A stretch of 64,000 nt of DNA from Nonomuraea aridisoli (GTDB lineage Bacteria > Actinomycetota > Actinomycetes > Streptosporangiales > Streptosporangiaceae). The translations under genes were made by a program, and so were the position numbers. The notes under the pieces are model-generated. The model did not search any database. It saw nothing but the letters and a program-made list of their open reading frames with translations, and was not told the origin of the DNA. The stretch's first letter is position 1. The number at the start of each line of letters is the position of its first letter. This document shows, piece by piece, positions 15,952-24,028 of this stretch. The stretch is from contig NZ_POUD01000009.1 in assembly GCF_003236395.1 (NCBI RefSeq), forward strand, positions 1-64,000, written 5' to 3'.

Positions 15952-16481
15952 GACTGGTGACCCACGGGGACTCCGCTCCATCGTCGGTCAACCGCTACCT
16001 CCTCCCCCACGAACAATCGGTCATCATGGTGCGCCGGCACCCGGCCATCCTGCTCCGTCCCGTCGCCGAGGTGCTCGGCGGCCTGATCATCGCCGGGCTG
16101 CTCAGCAGGTTCTTCGGCAGCAACGAAGGCGGCGGCACGGCTCTCGTGGTCGTGTGGTGGCTCTGGCTGCTGCTGTTGATCCGCTTTGTATGGAAAGTCG
16201 CCGAGTGGTCGGTCGATTACTTTGTGGTGACTTCCAAGCGCATGTTGCTGACCACCGGGCTGATCACGCGCAAGGTCGCGATGATGCCCCTGGCGAAGGT
16301 CACCGACATGAGCTTCCAAAGATCGCTACTTGGGCGCATGCTCGGTTACGGTGAGTTCATCCTCGAGTCAGCCGGTCAAGACCAGGCTCTGTCAACGGTC
16401 GAATACATTCCGTATCCGGAGACCTTGTATCTCGAGGTCTGCCAGATGCTTTTCCCTGGCAAGGACGACGGCGACGATTAA
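15948..16481 (+). CDS. Bacterial PH-domain membrane protein
   Basis: This 177-residue protein has two adjacent membrane helices (LRPVAEVLGGLIIAGLL and TALVVVWWLWLLLLIRFVW), then a bacterial PH domain (YFVVTSKRMLLTTGLITRKVAMMPLAKVTDMSFQRSLLGRMLGYG). The VTSKR and LxKVTD motifs are typical of the YdbS/DUF304 group. Such proteins are membrane-associated and of unknown biochemical role. It is coupled to the small membrane protein before it. Confidence 0.88.
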   Translation: MRLVTHGDSAPSSVNRYLLPHEQSVIMVRRHPAILLRPVAEVLGGLIIAGLLSRFFGSNEGGGTALVVVWWLWLLLLIRFVWKVAEWSVDYFVVTSKRMLLTTGLITRKVAMMPLAKVTDMSFQRSLLGRMLGYGEFILESAGQDQALSTVEYIPYPETLYLEVCQMLFPGKDDGDD

Positions 16482-16577
16482 TCTCCCCGTGGCAAATTCT
16501 TCATGTGGGGATACCAGATTCGGCTACTTCATGCAATCATTGCCTGTTGTTGACCCTTCCCCGCCTTGAGAGATGAG

Positions 16578-17921
16578 ATGCCGAGTCAGGGAACCATCGG
16601 TGACCGCGTCCGCGGACTGCGGCTGAACAGGCGGATGTCCCAGGCCCAGCTGGCCGGACCCGACCTGTCGGACAGTTATGTCTCGCTGATCGAGTCCGGC
16701 AAGCGCACGCCCACTCCGGTAGTCGCACGGCTCCTGGCCGAGCGGCTCGGATGCACCACCGAGTTCCTCCTTCACGGGATCGAGCCTCGGCAGCGCATCG
16801 ACACCGAGCTCGGGTTGCGTCACGCCGAGCTTGAGCTGCACCACGGCGATCCCGCCGTCGCCGCCGACCGCTTCAGCGAGATCGTGAAGGTGGCCGACGA
16901 GGAGAACGCCATGCTGACCGCGCAGGCGCGGTTCGGCCGGGCGCGCGCGCTGGAGGCCCAGGGCCGGCTCGGGCAGGCGGTGGAGGCGTTCGAACGACTG
17001 CGCCGCGAGGCCGCGGCCCACCCCGAGCGGCTGGCCGACCTGCCGCTCACGATCGCGCTGAGCCGCTGCTACCAGCAGGCCGGCGACCGGCTGCGCGCCC
17101 GCGACCTGGCCGCCGCCGCGCTGGTGCAGGCCGAGCGGCTGTCGATCACGCACGGCGAGATCGCCGTCGACCTGGCCGCGGCGCTCGTCGAGGCGCGCAG
17201 CGAGCGCGAGGGCGACTCCCCCGCCAGTGCCTACGTCCGGCAGGTGCTCGGCGTCACCGGTGTGCCCGTGGTTATGGACCGTTCCGCGGAGATCACCGCG
17301 CTGTGGCAGGCGAGTTCCGCCGCCGCCGCGGGCGACGACTCCGCGCTGGCCGTGCGGCTGGCCGACGACGCGATCATGGCGGGGCGGGAGTCCCGGATCG
17401 CGTTGCGGCTCGCCCGTACGGCGATGCACTGGGCCAGAGGAGCCACGGTCGAGATCGACGAGGCCGAGCGGCTCGTCGGCGCGGCGGCGCGGGTGTTCGC
17501 GGCGTTCCCCGCGACCACGCGCGAGCACGGCGAGAGCCTGGTCGTCCACGCGCGGGTCAGGCTGCGGGCCGGTGACCCGGTGGGCGCCGGCGAGCTGGCC
17601 GTTGCGGCGCTGGGGCTCACCCCCGACCACTCGGGCACGACCGCGGCCGAGGCCCACCTCGTGCTGGCCACCGTGGCGCTCGACCAGGACGGCGAAGCCC
17701 TCGACCACCTGCGCAGCGCGCAGCAGCTGCTCGACTCGCTCGACCGCCCGGTCTTCGGCTCCGACCGTCCGGCCGCGCGCTGCTGGCGCGAGCTCGGCGA
17801 CCTGTACGGCAGGACCGCGTACCGAGCAGAGCAGACGGCGGCATATCGTAAGGCGCTCGAAGCTGCCGGAGTGCGCTCGGCCATGGCCGGGGTGACGACC
17901 GACGCCGTAGTTTCTCGCTAA
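16578..17921 (+). CDS. XRE-family regulator with TPR-like sensor domain
   Basis: This is a 447-residue protein. The helix-turn-helix at about residues 8-62 (IGDRVRGLRLNRRMSQAQLAGPDLSDSYVSLIESGKRTPTP) is followed by about 370 residues of Ala/Leu/Arg-rich helical hairpins typical of tetratricopeptide repeats. This layout occurs in actinomycete regulators of development and signalling. I use the ATG at 16578; a TTG four codons upstream is an alternative. A small-peptide ligand bound by the repeats is plausible but not shown. Confidence 0.87.
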   Translation: MPSQGTIGDRVRGLRLNRRMSQAQLAGPDLSDSYVSLIESGKRTPTPVVARLLAERLGCTTEFLLHGIEPRQRIDTELGLRHAELELHHGDPAVAADRFSEIVKVADEENAMLTAQARFGRARALEAQGRLGQAVEAFERLRREAAAHPERLADLPLTIALSRCYQQAGDRLRARDLAAAALVQAERLSITHGEIAVDLAAALVEARSEREGDSPASAYVRQVLGVTGVPVVMDRSAEITALWQASSAAAAGDDSALAVRLADDAIMAGRESRIALRLARTAMHWARGATVEIDEAERLVGAAARVFAAFPATTREHGESLVVHARVRLRAGDPVGAGELAVAALGLTPDHSGTTAAEAHLVLATVALDQDGEALDHLRSAQQLLDSLDRPVFGSDRPAARCWRELGDLYGRTAYRAEQTAAYRKALEAAGVRSAMAGVTTDAVVSR

Positions 17922-17982
17922 CCTCCGGGAGCTCCAGGTTTGCGCCTATTGAGTCTGGAATAATGGGAGTCCCCCAGTCATT

Positions 17983-17997
17983 GACTCATAGGATGAT
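17983..17997. promoter_or_regulatory. Possible operator upstream of the FadR-like gene
   Basis: GACTCATAGGATGAT contains the inverted repeat TCAT-AGG-ATGA, 25-39 nt before the GTG. A related half-site TTGAGTC lies at 17949-17955. Autoregulation by the downstream GntR-type protein is a guess from position. Confidence 0.3.
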
Positions 17998-18021
17998 TGG
18001 CTTTCCCGGAGGAGGCGGACT

Positions 18022-18696
18022 GTGAGTCTGCGTACGGCGCAGCGGGCTTCGCTCGTCGACCAGGTGATCGATCAGCTCAAGGAGCAGATCACATCAGGAT
18101 CCTGGCACATGAACGGCAAGATCCCCACGGAGACGGTGCTCGCGGAGCAGCTGGGAGTGGGGCGTAACACCGTTCGCGAGGCCGTGCGCGCGCTCACACA
18201 CGCCGGGCTGCTGGAGTGCCGTCAGGGCGACGGCACGTACGTCCGGGCGACGAGTGAGCTGTCCGGCGCGATGTTGCGCCGGCTGCGTCAGGCCGAGCAG
18301 CTCGAGATCCTCGAAGTGCGCCGTGCGCTCGAGGTCGAGGCCGCGCGGCTGGCGGCCACGCGACGCACCGACGAGGACATCCGCCGCATCGAGGAGGCGC
18401 TGGCCGAGCGGGAGCGGGCTTGGGACCTCGACGACCCCGACTGCTTCGTCGAGGCCGACCTGGCCTTCCACATGGCGGTCGCGCACGCCACGCACAACCT
18501 CGTGCTGATCGACCTGTACGAAGACTTCTCGGCGGCGCTGCGGGCCAGCATCACCGCGGCCGGCACGTCGCTGAACAAGAGCTACATCCCGCACGACGCG
18601 ATCGCCCGGGCCATCGCGGCCGGCGACGCGGCGGCGGCCGAGCGGGCCGGCCACGCCTGCATGGAGCACATCCTCATCGCCCTCACCGAGTCCTGA
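18022..18696 (+). CDS. GntR/FadR-subfamily transcriptional regulator (FCD domain)
   Basis: This 224-residue protein has the GTG start preceded by GGAGGAGG. An N-terminal winged helix (about 10-75) contains IPTETVLAEQLGVGRNTVREAVRALTHAGLL. The C-terminal FCD helical domain has metal-ligand-like positions in DLAFHMAVAHATHN and the late HACMEH. FCD proteins usually sense organic acids or amino acids through a bound metal. No catabolic operon adjoins it, so the regulon is unknown. It is followed after 9 nt by the MarR gene. Confidence 0.9.
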   Translation: MSLRTAQRASLVDQVIDQLKEQITSGSWHMNGKIPTETVLAEQLGVGRNTVREAVRALTHAGLLECRQGDGTYVRATSELSGAMLRRLRQAEQLEILEVRRALEVEAARLAATRRTDEDIRRIEEALAERERAWDLDDPDCFVEADLAFHMAVAHATHNLVLIDLYEDFSAALRASITAAGTSLNKSYIPHDAIARAIAAGDAAAAERAGHACMEHILIALTES

Positions 18697-18705
18697 CCCC
18701 CGCCC

Positions 18706-19173
18706 GTGGGCAGGAGCCGGCGTAAGCGACAGGACCCCGATCTCGGCATCCTGTCCAGCCGGACGCTGTTCAGCCTGCAGCGGGAGTTGTTCACCAAGAT
18801 CTCCGAGCTGGGCTTTCCCGGGCTGCGGCCACGGCACGGCGCGGTGCTCGCCTATCTGGACGACGCCGGCAGCCGGGCCACCTACCTGGCCGCGCAGTCG
18901 GGGCAGCACAAGCAGGTGATCGGCACCCTCGTCGACGAGCTGGCCGCCCTGGGGTACGTCGAACGCAGGCCCGACCCCGACGACCGGCGGGCCAAGCTGG
19001 TCGTGCCCACCGCGAGAGGGCGCGAACTGACGGCCGCGACGGACGCCGTCCTCGCCGCCATCGAGGCGGAGCACGCCCGGGCCGTGGGCGAGGAGGCGTA
19101 CGCGGAGTTCAAGAGGGTCTTCCGGCTGGTCGCCGAGCGCCAGACGGGGCTCAGCTCTGACGCAGAGACATGA
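18706..19173 (+). CDS. MarR-family transcriptional regulator
   Basis: This is a 155-residue protein with a GTG start. The winged helix is at about 45-115, with ATYLAAQSGQHKQVIGTLVDELAALGYVERRPDPDDRRAKLVVPTARG, including the DxRxK wing of MarR proteins. It probably shares a transcript with the FadR-like gene just upstream. Its 3' end overlaps the convergent dnaN-like gene by 23 nt. The ligand is unknown. Confidence 0.88.
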   Translation: MGRSRRKRQDPDLGILSSRTLFSLQRELFTKISELGFPGLRPRHGAVLAYLDDAGSRATYLAAQSGQHKQVIGTLVDELAALGYVERRPDPDDRRAKLVVPTARGRELTAATDAVLAAIEAEHARAVGEEAYAEFKRVFRLVAERQTGLSSDAET

Positions 19174-20248
19174 CGAGATAGCGGAAGGCCGGCTGGGCGT
19201 CGCCCGGGACGTCCTGGATGAGGGCGGGCCTGGTGGGAGACTCGAGGTTGATGCGGGCCAGCTCGGTCTCGATGCCGGTCAGTCCGTCGAGCAGGAACTG
19301 CGACTGGAAGGCGATCTGGATGTCGTCGCCGCGCAGCTCGCACGGCACCGTCTCGGCGCCGCGGCCGACGTCGCCGCCGCCCGCCTGGATGAGCACCTGG
19401 CCCTGGCTGAACGACAGGCGGATCGCGGTGTTGCGCTCGGCCACCAGCGCGACGCGCTTGATCGCGCCCACGAACGGCGCCACCGCCACATCGGCCCGGA
19501 TCGACCAGTCGGACGTCAGCCGCGAGCGGTAGTCGATGAACTGCTCGTCGAGCAGGCGCACGGTCGTGCTGCGCCCGACGCTCTCGAAGCCCGCCACGCC
19601 GTCGCCCATCGCGACCGCCACCTCGCCGCCGCGCAGTGACTTGGCCACCTCGACCAGCACCTTCGCCGGGACCATGGCCGAGACGGCGACGTCGGGAGCC
19701 GCCGGGCGCCAGGTGAAGTCGCGGGCGGCGATGCGGTAGCGGTCGGTCGCCGCCATCGCCACCGACTCGCCCTCGATGTCGATGCGGATGCCGGTGAGCA
19801 TCGGCAGCGTGTCGTCGCGGCTGGCCGCGGGGGCGACCTGGCCCACCGCGGAGGCGAACACCCCGCCGCCGACGGCGCCGACGACCGGCGGCATCGCGGG
19901 CAGCGTCGGGAAGTCCTCGACCGGCATCGTGATCAGGCCGAACTCCGCGCTCCCGCAGGTCAGCACCGCCTCCTGGCCATCGGTGACGATCTCGACGTCG
20001 TCGTCGGGCAGGCTGCGGCTGATCTCGGCCAGCAGCCGGCCGGGGATCAGCACCCTGCCCTCCTCGGCCACGTCGGCGTCGACCGCAGCCCGCGCGGAGA
20101 CGTCGTAGTCGAAAGCGGACAGGGTCAGCTCGTCGCCCGCCTCCAGCAGCAACCCGGAGAGAACGGGGACGACGGGGCGGCTCGGCAGGACGCGGGCGGC
20201 CCATGCCACCGCATCAGCCAGAACATCGCGGTTAACCCGGATTTTCAC
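19151..20248 (-). CDS. dnaN: DNA polymerase III beta sliding clamp (probable second copy)
   Basis: This 365-residue protein has the three-domain clamp layout: MKIRVNRDVLADAVAWAARVLPSRP..., a central VAMAATDRYRIAARDF, and the C-terminal DVPGDAQPAFRYLVMSLRQ. The hydrophobic-cleft residues near the C-terminus (YLVMSLR) match the usual YLxMPxR, except that Pro is replaced by Ser. dnaA, recF and gyrB are not nearby, so this is likely a paralogue of the clamp gene next to dnaA, as several actinomycetes carry. It could also be the sole copy in a rearranged genome. Confidence 0.88.
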   Translation of the reverse strand: MKIRVNRDVLADAVAWAARVLPSRPVVPVLSGLLLEAGDELTLSAFDYDVSARAAVDADVAEEGRVLIPGRLLAEISRSLPDDDVEIVTDGQEAVLTCGSAEFGLITMPVEDFPTLPAMPPVVGAVGGGVFASAVGQVAPAASRDDTLPMLTGIRIDIEGESVAMAATDRYRIAARDFTWRPAAPDVAVSAMVPAKVLVEVAKSLRGGEVAVAMGDGVAGFESVGRSTTVRLLDEQFIDYRSRLTSDWSIRADVAVAPFVGAIKRVALVAERNTAIRLSFSQGQVLIQAGGGDVGRGAETVPCELRGDDIQIAFQSQFLLDGLTGIETELARINLESPTRPALIQDVPGDAQPAFRYLVMSLRQS

Positions 20249-20384
20249 CTGATACCACCTCTTCGTCGCGCGCCGTGCTCTATGAAAATAGCCGGTGCCA
20301 CCGACAACTCCCGGCCGTCCGCAGGAGATGGGTGGGCGTCTGCCGGGGGTTCGAGGGGGTGCTTGGCGAGGCGGCTGCCGGCGG

Positions 20385-21035
20385 TCAGCGGTTGTTGAGG
20401 TAGGCGAGGACGGCGAGGACGCGGCGGTTGTCGTCTTCCGAAGGGGCCAGGCCCAGCTTGGCGAAGATGGAGGCCGTGTGCTTGGCGACGGCGCTCTCGC
20501 TCAGGTAGAGCCGCTGGGAGATGGCGGCGTTGGAGCGGCCCTCGGCCATCGTCTCCAGGACCTCGCGCTCGCGGGGCGTGAGCGCGGCCAGCGGTTCGTT
20601 GCGGGCGTTGCTGGCCAGGAGTTTGGCGATCACCTCCGGGTCCATGGCGGTGCCGCCCGCGGCCACGCGGCGTACGGCGTCGACGAACTGCTCGGCGTTG
20701 AAGACGCGGTCCTTGAGCAGATAGCCGATCCCGCCCGAGCCGTCGGCCAGCAGCTCGCGGGCGTAGAGCTGCTCGACGTGCTGGGACAGCACGAGCACGG
20801 GCAGGCCGGGCACCTGCTTCCTGGCCGCGAGCGCGGCCTGCAGGCCCTCGTCGGTGAACGTGGGCGGCAGGCGCACGTCGACGATGGAGACGTCGGGGCG
20901 CAGCTCCAGCAGACCCTTCAGCAGCTCGGGGCCGCTCTCCACGGCGCCCACGACCGTGAAGCCGTGGGCCTGGAGCAGGTGCACCAGGCCGTCGCGGAGC
21001 AGGTAGAGGTCTTCGGCGACGAGTACGCGGCTCAT
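20385..21035 (-). CDS. NarL/LuxR-type response regulator
   Basis: This is a 216-residue protein. The receiver domain (1-120) has VLVAED, the phosphoacceptor Asp in VSIVDVRLPP, and GYLLKDRV. The C-terminal LuxR helix-turn-helix has LTPREREVLETMAEGRSNAAISQRLYLSESAVAKHTASIFAKLGL. The ATG at 21035 shares one base with the stop of the kinase gene (TGATG), so the two are coupled. Targets are unknown. Confidence 0.93.
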   Translation of the reverse strand: MSRVLVAEDLYLLRDGLVHLLQAHGFTVVGAVESGPELLKGLLELRPDVSIVDVRLPPTFTDEGLQAALAARKQVPGLPVLVLSQHVEQLYARELLADGSGGIGYLLKDRVFNAEQFVDAVRRVAAGGTAMDPEVIAKLLASNARNEPLAALTPREREVLETMAEGRSNAAISQRLYLSESAVAKHTASIFAKLGLAPSEDDNRRVLAVLAYLNNR

Positions 21036-22492
21036 CAGCAGATGGGCCGCGGGAGCAGCTGCCCGAGCCAGGGGTCGCGGTTGTGTCTGGCGGGGATGCG
21101 GACGGCCATGGCATGCATGATGACACCGACCGCGGTCATTCCGAGAATCGCCGGCCACTGCAGCGGCTCGGGCAGGTGCAGGGCGAGGAACCAGCTCGGG
21201 TTGTCGCCGTCGTACCCGAGGAGTTTGTGGCCGCCGGCCACGAGGCCCTGCGGGAAGGTCGGGCACCAGGCCGTCGCCCACAACCCGATGACCAGGGCCG
21301 ACTTCCAGCGCGGCATCTCGGGCAGCTCGCCGAACCAATACTCGGGCAGCACCCGCGGCAGTTCCATGGTCACCGTGGTGGGGCCCCCGGGAGGGCTGTG
21401 CAGGGCGAGCACGCCGTCGAAGGCGGCCAGCCGGCGCTCGATGCCGGCCAGTCCGCTGCCCTTCGACGGGTCGGCGCCTCCCATGCCGTCGTCGGTGACG
21501 GTGACGCGCAGCGCGCCGCCGTGGGCGCTGATGTCGACGGTCGCGGTACGGGCGTCCCCGTGGCGGGCGGCGTTGGACAGCAGCTCGCTGACGGCGAAGT
21601 AGACCGCGGCCTCCACGGGCGCGTCGGGCCGGTGCGGCAGGTCGACGTTCACCGTGACCTGCAGCGGGCTGTCGATGGCGAGGGCGCGTACGGCGTCGGG
21701 CAGGCCGCGCTCGGCCAGCACCGGGGGGTGGATGCCGCGGATGACCCGGCGCAGCTCGGTGAGGGTCTCGGAGGAGGCGTCGCGGGCCTTGGCCAGCAGC
21801 GCCTTGGCGGCGTCCGGGTCGGTGTCGACCAGCTGCTCGACGGCGCCGAGGGTCATGCCGATCGCCACGAGCCTGGCCTGGGTGCCGTCGTGGAGGTCGC
21901 GTTCGATGCGGCGCATCTCGGCGGCCTGGGAGTCGGCGGCGAGGTTGCGCGTCCGCCTCAGGTGGCTGACCTGGCCGGCCAGGCGGCTGGCCGCGGTCGC
22001 GCCGAGCAGCAGGTCGGCCCAGAGCGCGTAGACGCGCATGCCGCGTCCGGGCATCACCAGGAACAGCGGCACCAGCGCGACCTTCACCAGCGGGTCGAAC
22101 AGCAGCCAGACCTCGTCGCGCCAGGTCGCCGGGTCGGTGAGCAGCCATTTGAACCGGTCGTTCCAGGCCGGCACGCGCGGCGTCTTGTAGAGCGTACGGT
22201 CGGAGCGGTACATCCCGTCGGCCTGCGGCACGGGAGGCGGCGGCGCGGGCAGGTAGGGAGGCTCGATGGCCAGGCCCGTCCAGCGGGCCACGAGCCGCCG
22301 GTGCAGCTGGGCGACCCGCCTGACCATCCGCACCTGCGGCGGGAACAGGAAGACCATGCCCAGCGCGAACGACAGCAGCAACATGACGGCGGCCAGGGCC
22401 ACCGCCGGCACCTGGACGCCGGCGAGCGCGAGCAGGACCGCGAGCCGGCCGAACCTTCGAAGCATGCTCTCCAGTCTGCGGTAACCGGACAT
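21035..22492 (-). CDS. Membrane sensor histidine kinase (HisKA_3 type)
   Basis: This is a 485-residue partner of the response regulator. Two N-terminal membrane helices and a further hydrophobic region follow a segment (LTDPATWRDEVWLLFDPLVK) like the actinomycete putative sensor domain. The phosphoacceptor His is in ERDLHDGTQARLVAIG. The ATPase N and G boxes are ELLSNAARHGDA and GSGLAGIERRL. Unusually, about 110 residues with further hydrophobic stretches (LVIGLWATAWCPTFPQG and PAILGMTAVGVIMHAMAV) follow the ATPase domain. The start may instead be the ATG at 22465. It begins 39 nt after the VirB4-like gene and could be read from the secretion operon. Confidence 0.9.
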   Translation of the reverse strand: MSGYRRLESMLRRFGRLAVLLALAGVQVPAVALAAVMLLLSFALGMVFLFPPQVRMVRRVAQLHRRLVARWTGLAIEPPYLPAPPPPVPQADGMYRSDRTLYKTPRVPAWNDRFKWLLTDPATWRDEVWLLFDPLVKVALVPLFLVMPGRGMRVYALWADLLLGATAASRLAGQVSHLRRTRNLAADSQAAEMRRIERDLHDGTQARLVAIGMTLGAVEQLVDTDPDAAKALLAKARDASSETLTELRRVIRGIHPPVLAERGLPDAVRALAIDSPLQVTVNVDLPHRPDAPVEAAVYFAVSELLSNAARHGDARTATVDISAHGGALRVTVTDDGMGGADPSKGSGLAGIERRLAAFDGVLALHSPPGGPTTVTMELPRVLPEYWFGELPEMPRWKSALVIGLWATAWCPTFPQGLVAGGHKLLGYDGDNPSWFLALHLPEPLQWPAILGMTAVGVIMHAMAVRIPARHNRDPWLGQLLPRPIC

Positions 22493-22531
22493 TCCCGGTC
22501 ACTGTACCTAGCACCACATCTTCTGCGACGT

Positions 22532-24028
22532 TCACACCTGGCGGGTGGTGGAGAGTGCCCAGCGTTTGTTGGTGTCGTTGACCGCCAGCTCGGCCGGGGT
22601 GAGGTCGATGTGGACCGGGATGCCGGGCCTGCCGCCGACCTTGACGAGGAACTTCCCCCGGCCCGGGGGCTCGCCGTCGCGATCGCGGGCGCTGTCCCAG
22701 CTGGGCGGGGTGGACCAGTCGACGATCATGCGTTGCTCGTGCGCGGACATCCGCACGACCTGGGTGAGCGAGGCCATCTCGGCCTCGGGCAGCCCGCCAC
22801 AGATGATCAGGCCGGCGCGTTCGGCGAAGCCCCGGGCCTTGAGCCGGTCGGCCTCCTCCGTGAGGGCCAGCAGGTCGCTCATGGTGTGCGTGATCATCGC
22901 CTGGCCGACGCCTCGTTGCCGGTTCAGGCGGGTGAGCGCGTCGACCCGGTCGACCAGGCCGCGCCCGGCCCGCAGCACGCGCCACAACTCGTCCAGCACC
23001 ACCCAGAAGCGACGCTGCGGCGCCAGCTGGGCATCGGCCAGGGCGTTCGCTGCCTCGATCGCGCCGAACCCCTCCGACCAGCAGGCCAGCAGCACCGCGG
23101 CCTGCAGCTCCTGATCGGCTTCGTCGATCCCGGAGATGTCGATGCAGATCCCGGCCGGGGTGTCCAGCCGGATGGGGGTGGTGGTGGCCCGGGCGAAGGC
23201 GTCGCCGAGCGGCCCGTCCAGCAGTCCGAGCAGGGAGGCGTGCAGGGGGTCGACGACGTGCCGATAGCGCTCGTCGCTGCCGCGGGCCAGGGTGACCGCG
23301 CGTACCGGGTCGGGGCCGACGTCGATGACGTGGATCAGGTCGGGCAGGATCGGCACGCCGTGGTGGCGCTCGTCCAGCACCCGCAGCGCCGCCGAGAGAA
23401 TGGTGCGTTCGGTGTCGGCCACGGGCCGGCCGCGCACGATGGTGATCAGGGCGGCCACGGCGTTGAGACGCCGGCCGTGCGCGTCGGCCAGCAGCCGTTC
23501 GCGGTCCAGGCCGGACAGCCGCGCGGCGGCGGCGCCGATCTCGCCGGGATCGAGCACGTTGAGCGCGCCGAGTCCGCGGCCGAGCTTGATGATCTGCCCG
23601 CCCATGGCGGCGATGAGATCGGTGTAGTCGGGCTTGAGATCGCCCAGCACCAGGGGGATCACGCCGTAGCCGGCCAGGCCGACGACCTGGCGGCGGACCA
23701 GGGTCGACTTGCCCAGGCCCGGCTTGCCGAGGACGAGCTCGGAGGGGTTGTGGATCAGCCCGGCGCGGGCGAACCACGAGATCGGGTCACAGCACAGGGT
23801 CGCGCCGCCGGTCAGCTCACGCCCGAGCGGCACGCCGATCGCCGGTGTGCTGGACCCGACCCCGAACGGCCACAGCCCGCACACCTGGACGGTGGTGCCG
23901 CGCCATTCCGGTGGCGCCTCCACGTACGGCACGCGGCCACCGCCGCGCCCGCCGTACCCGCGCGCGCCGGGCCGTCGGCCGAAAGGCGGGGAGGTGCGAT
24001 TCCTACCTGGCATCTCAGAGGAGGTCAC
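22532..24028 (-). CDS. VirB4/TraC-like type IV secretion ATPase
   Basis: This is a 498-residue protein. Walker A is GKPGLGKST at residues 101-109 and Walker B is FWVVLDE in a VirB4/FtsK-like arrangement (ERAGLIICGGLPEAEM, ITHTMSDLLAL). The GTG at 24028 overlaps the preceding stop as GTGA. The N-terminal 35 residues are Gly/Arg-rich. It is expected to be a cytoplasmic hexameric motor docked to the SCO6880-type protein. It is the last gene of the five-gene overlapping operon. Confidence 0.85.
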   Translation of the reverse strand: MTSSEMPGRNRTSPPFGRRPGARGYGGRGGGRVPYVEAPPEWRGTTVQVCGLWPFGVGSSTPAIGVPLGRELTGGATLCCDPISWFARAGLIHNPSELVLGKPGLGKSTLVRRQVVGLAGYGVIPLVLGDLKPDYTDLIAAMGGQIIKLGRGLGALNVLDPGEIGAAAARLSGLDRERLLADAHGRRLNAVAALITIVRGRPVADTERTILSAALRVLDERHHGVPILPDLIHVIDVGPDPVRAVTLARGSDERYRHVVDPLHASLLGLLDGPLGDAFARATTTPIRLDTPAGICIDISGIDEADQELQAAVLLACWSEGFGAIEAANALADAQLAPQRRFWVVLDELWRVLRAGRGLVDRVDALTRLNRQRGVGQAMITHTMSDLLALTEEADRLKARGFAERAGLIICGGLPEAEMASLTQVVRMSAHEQRMIVDWSTPPSWDSARDRDGEPPGRGKFLVKVGGRPGIPVHIDLTPAELAVNDTNKRWALSTTRQV

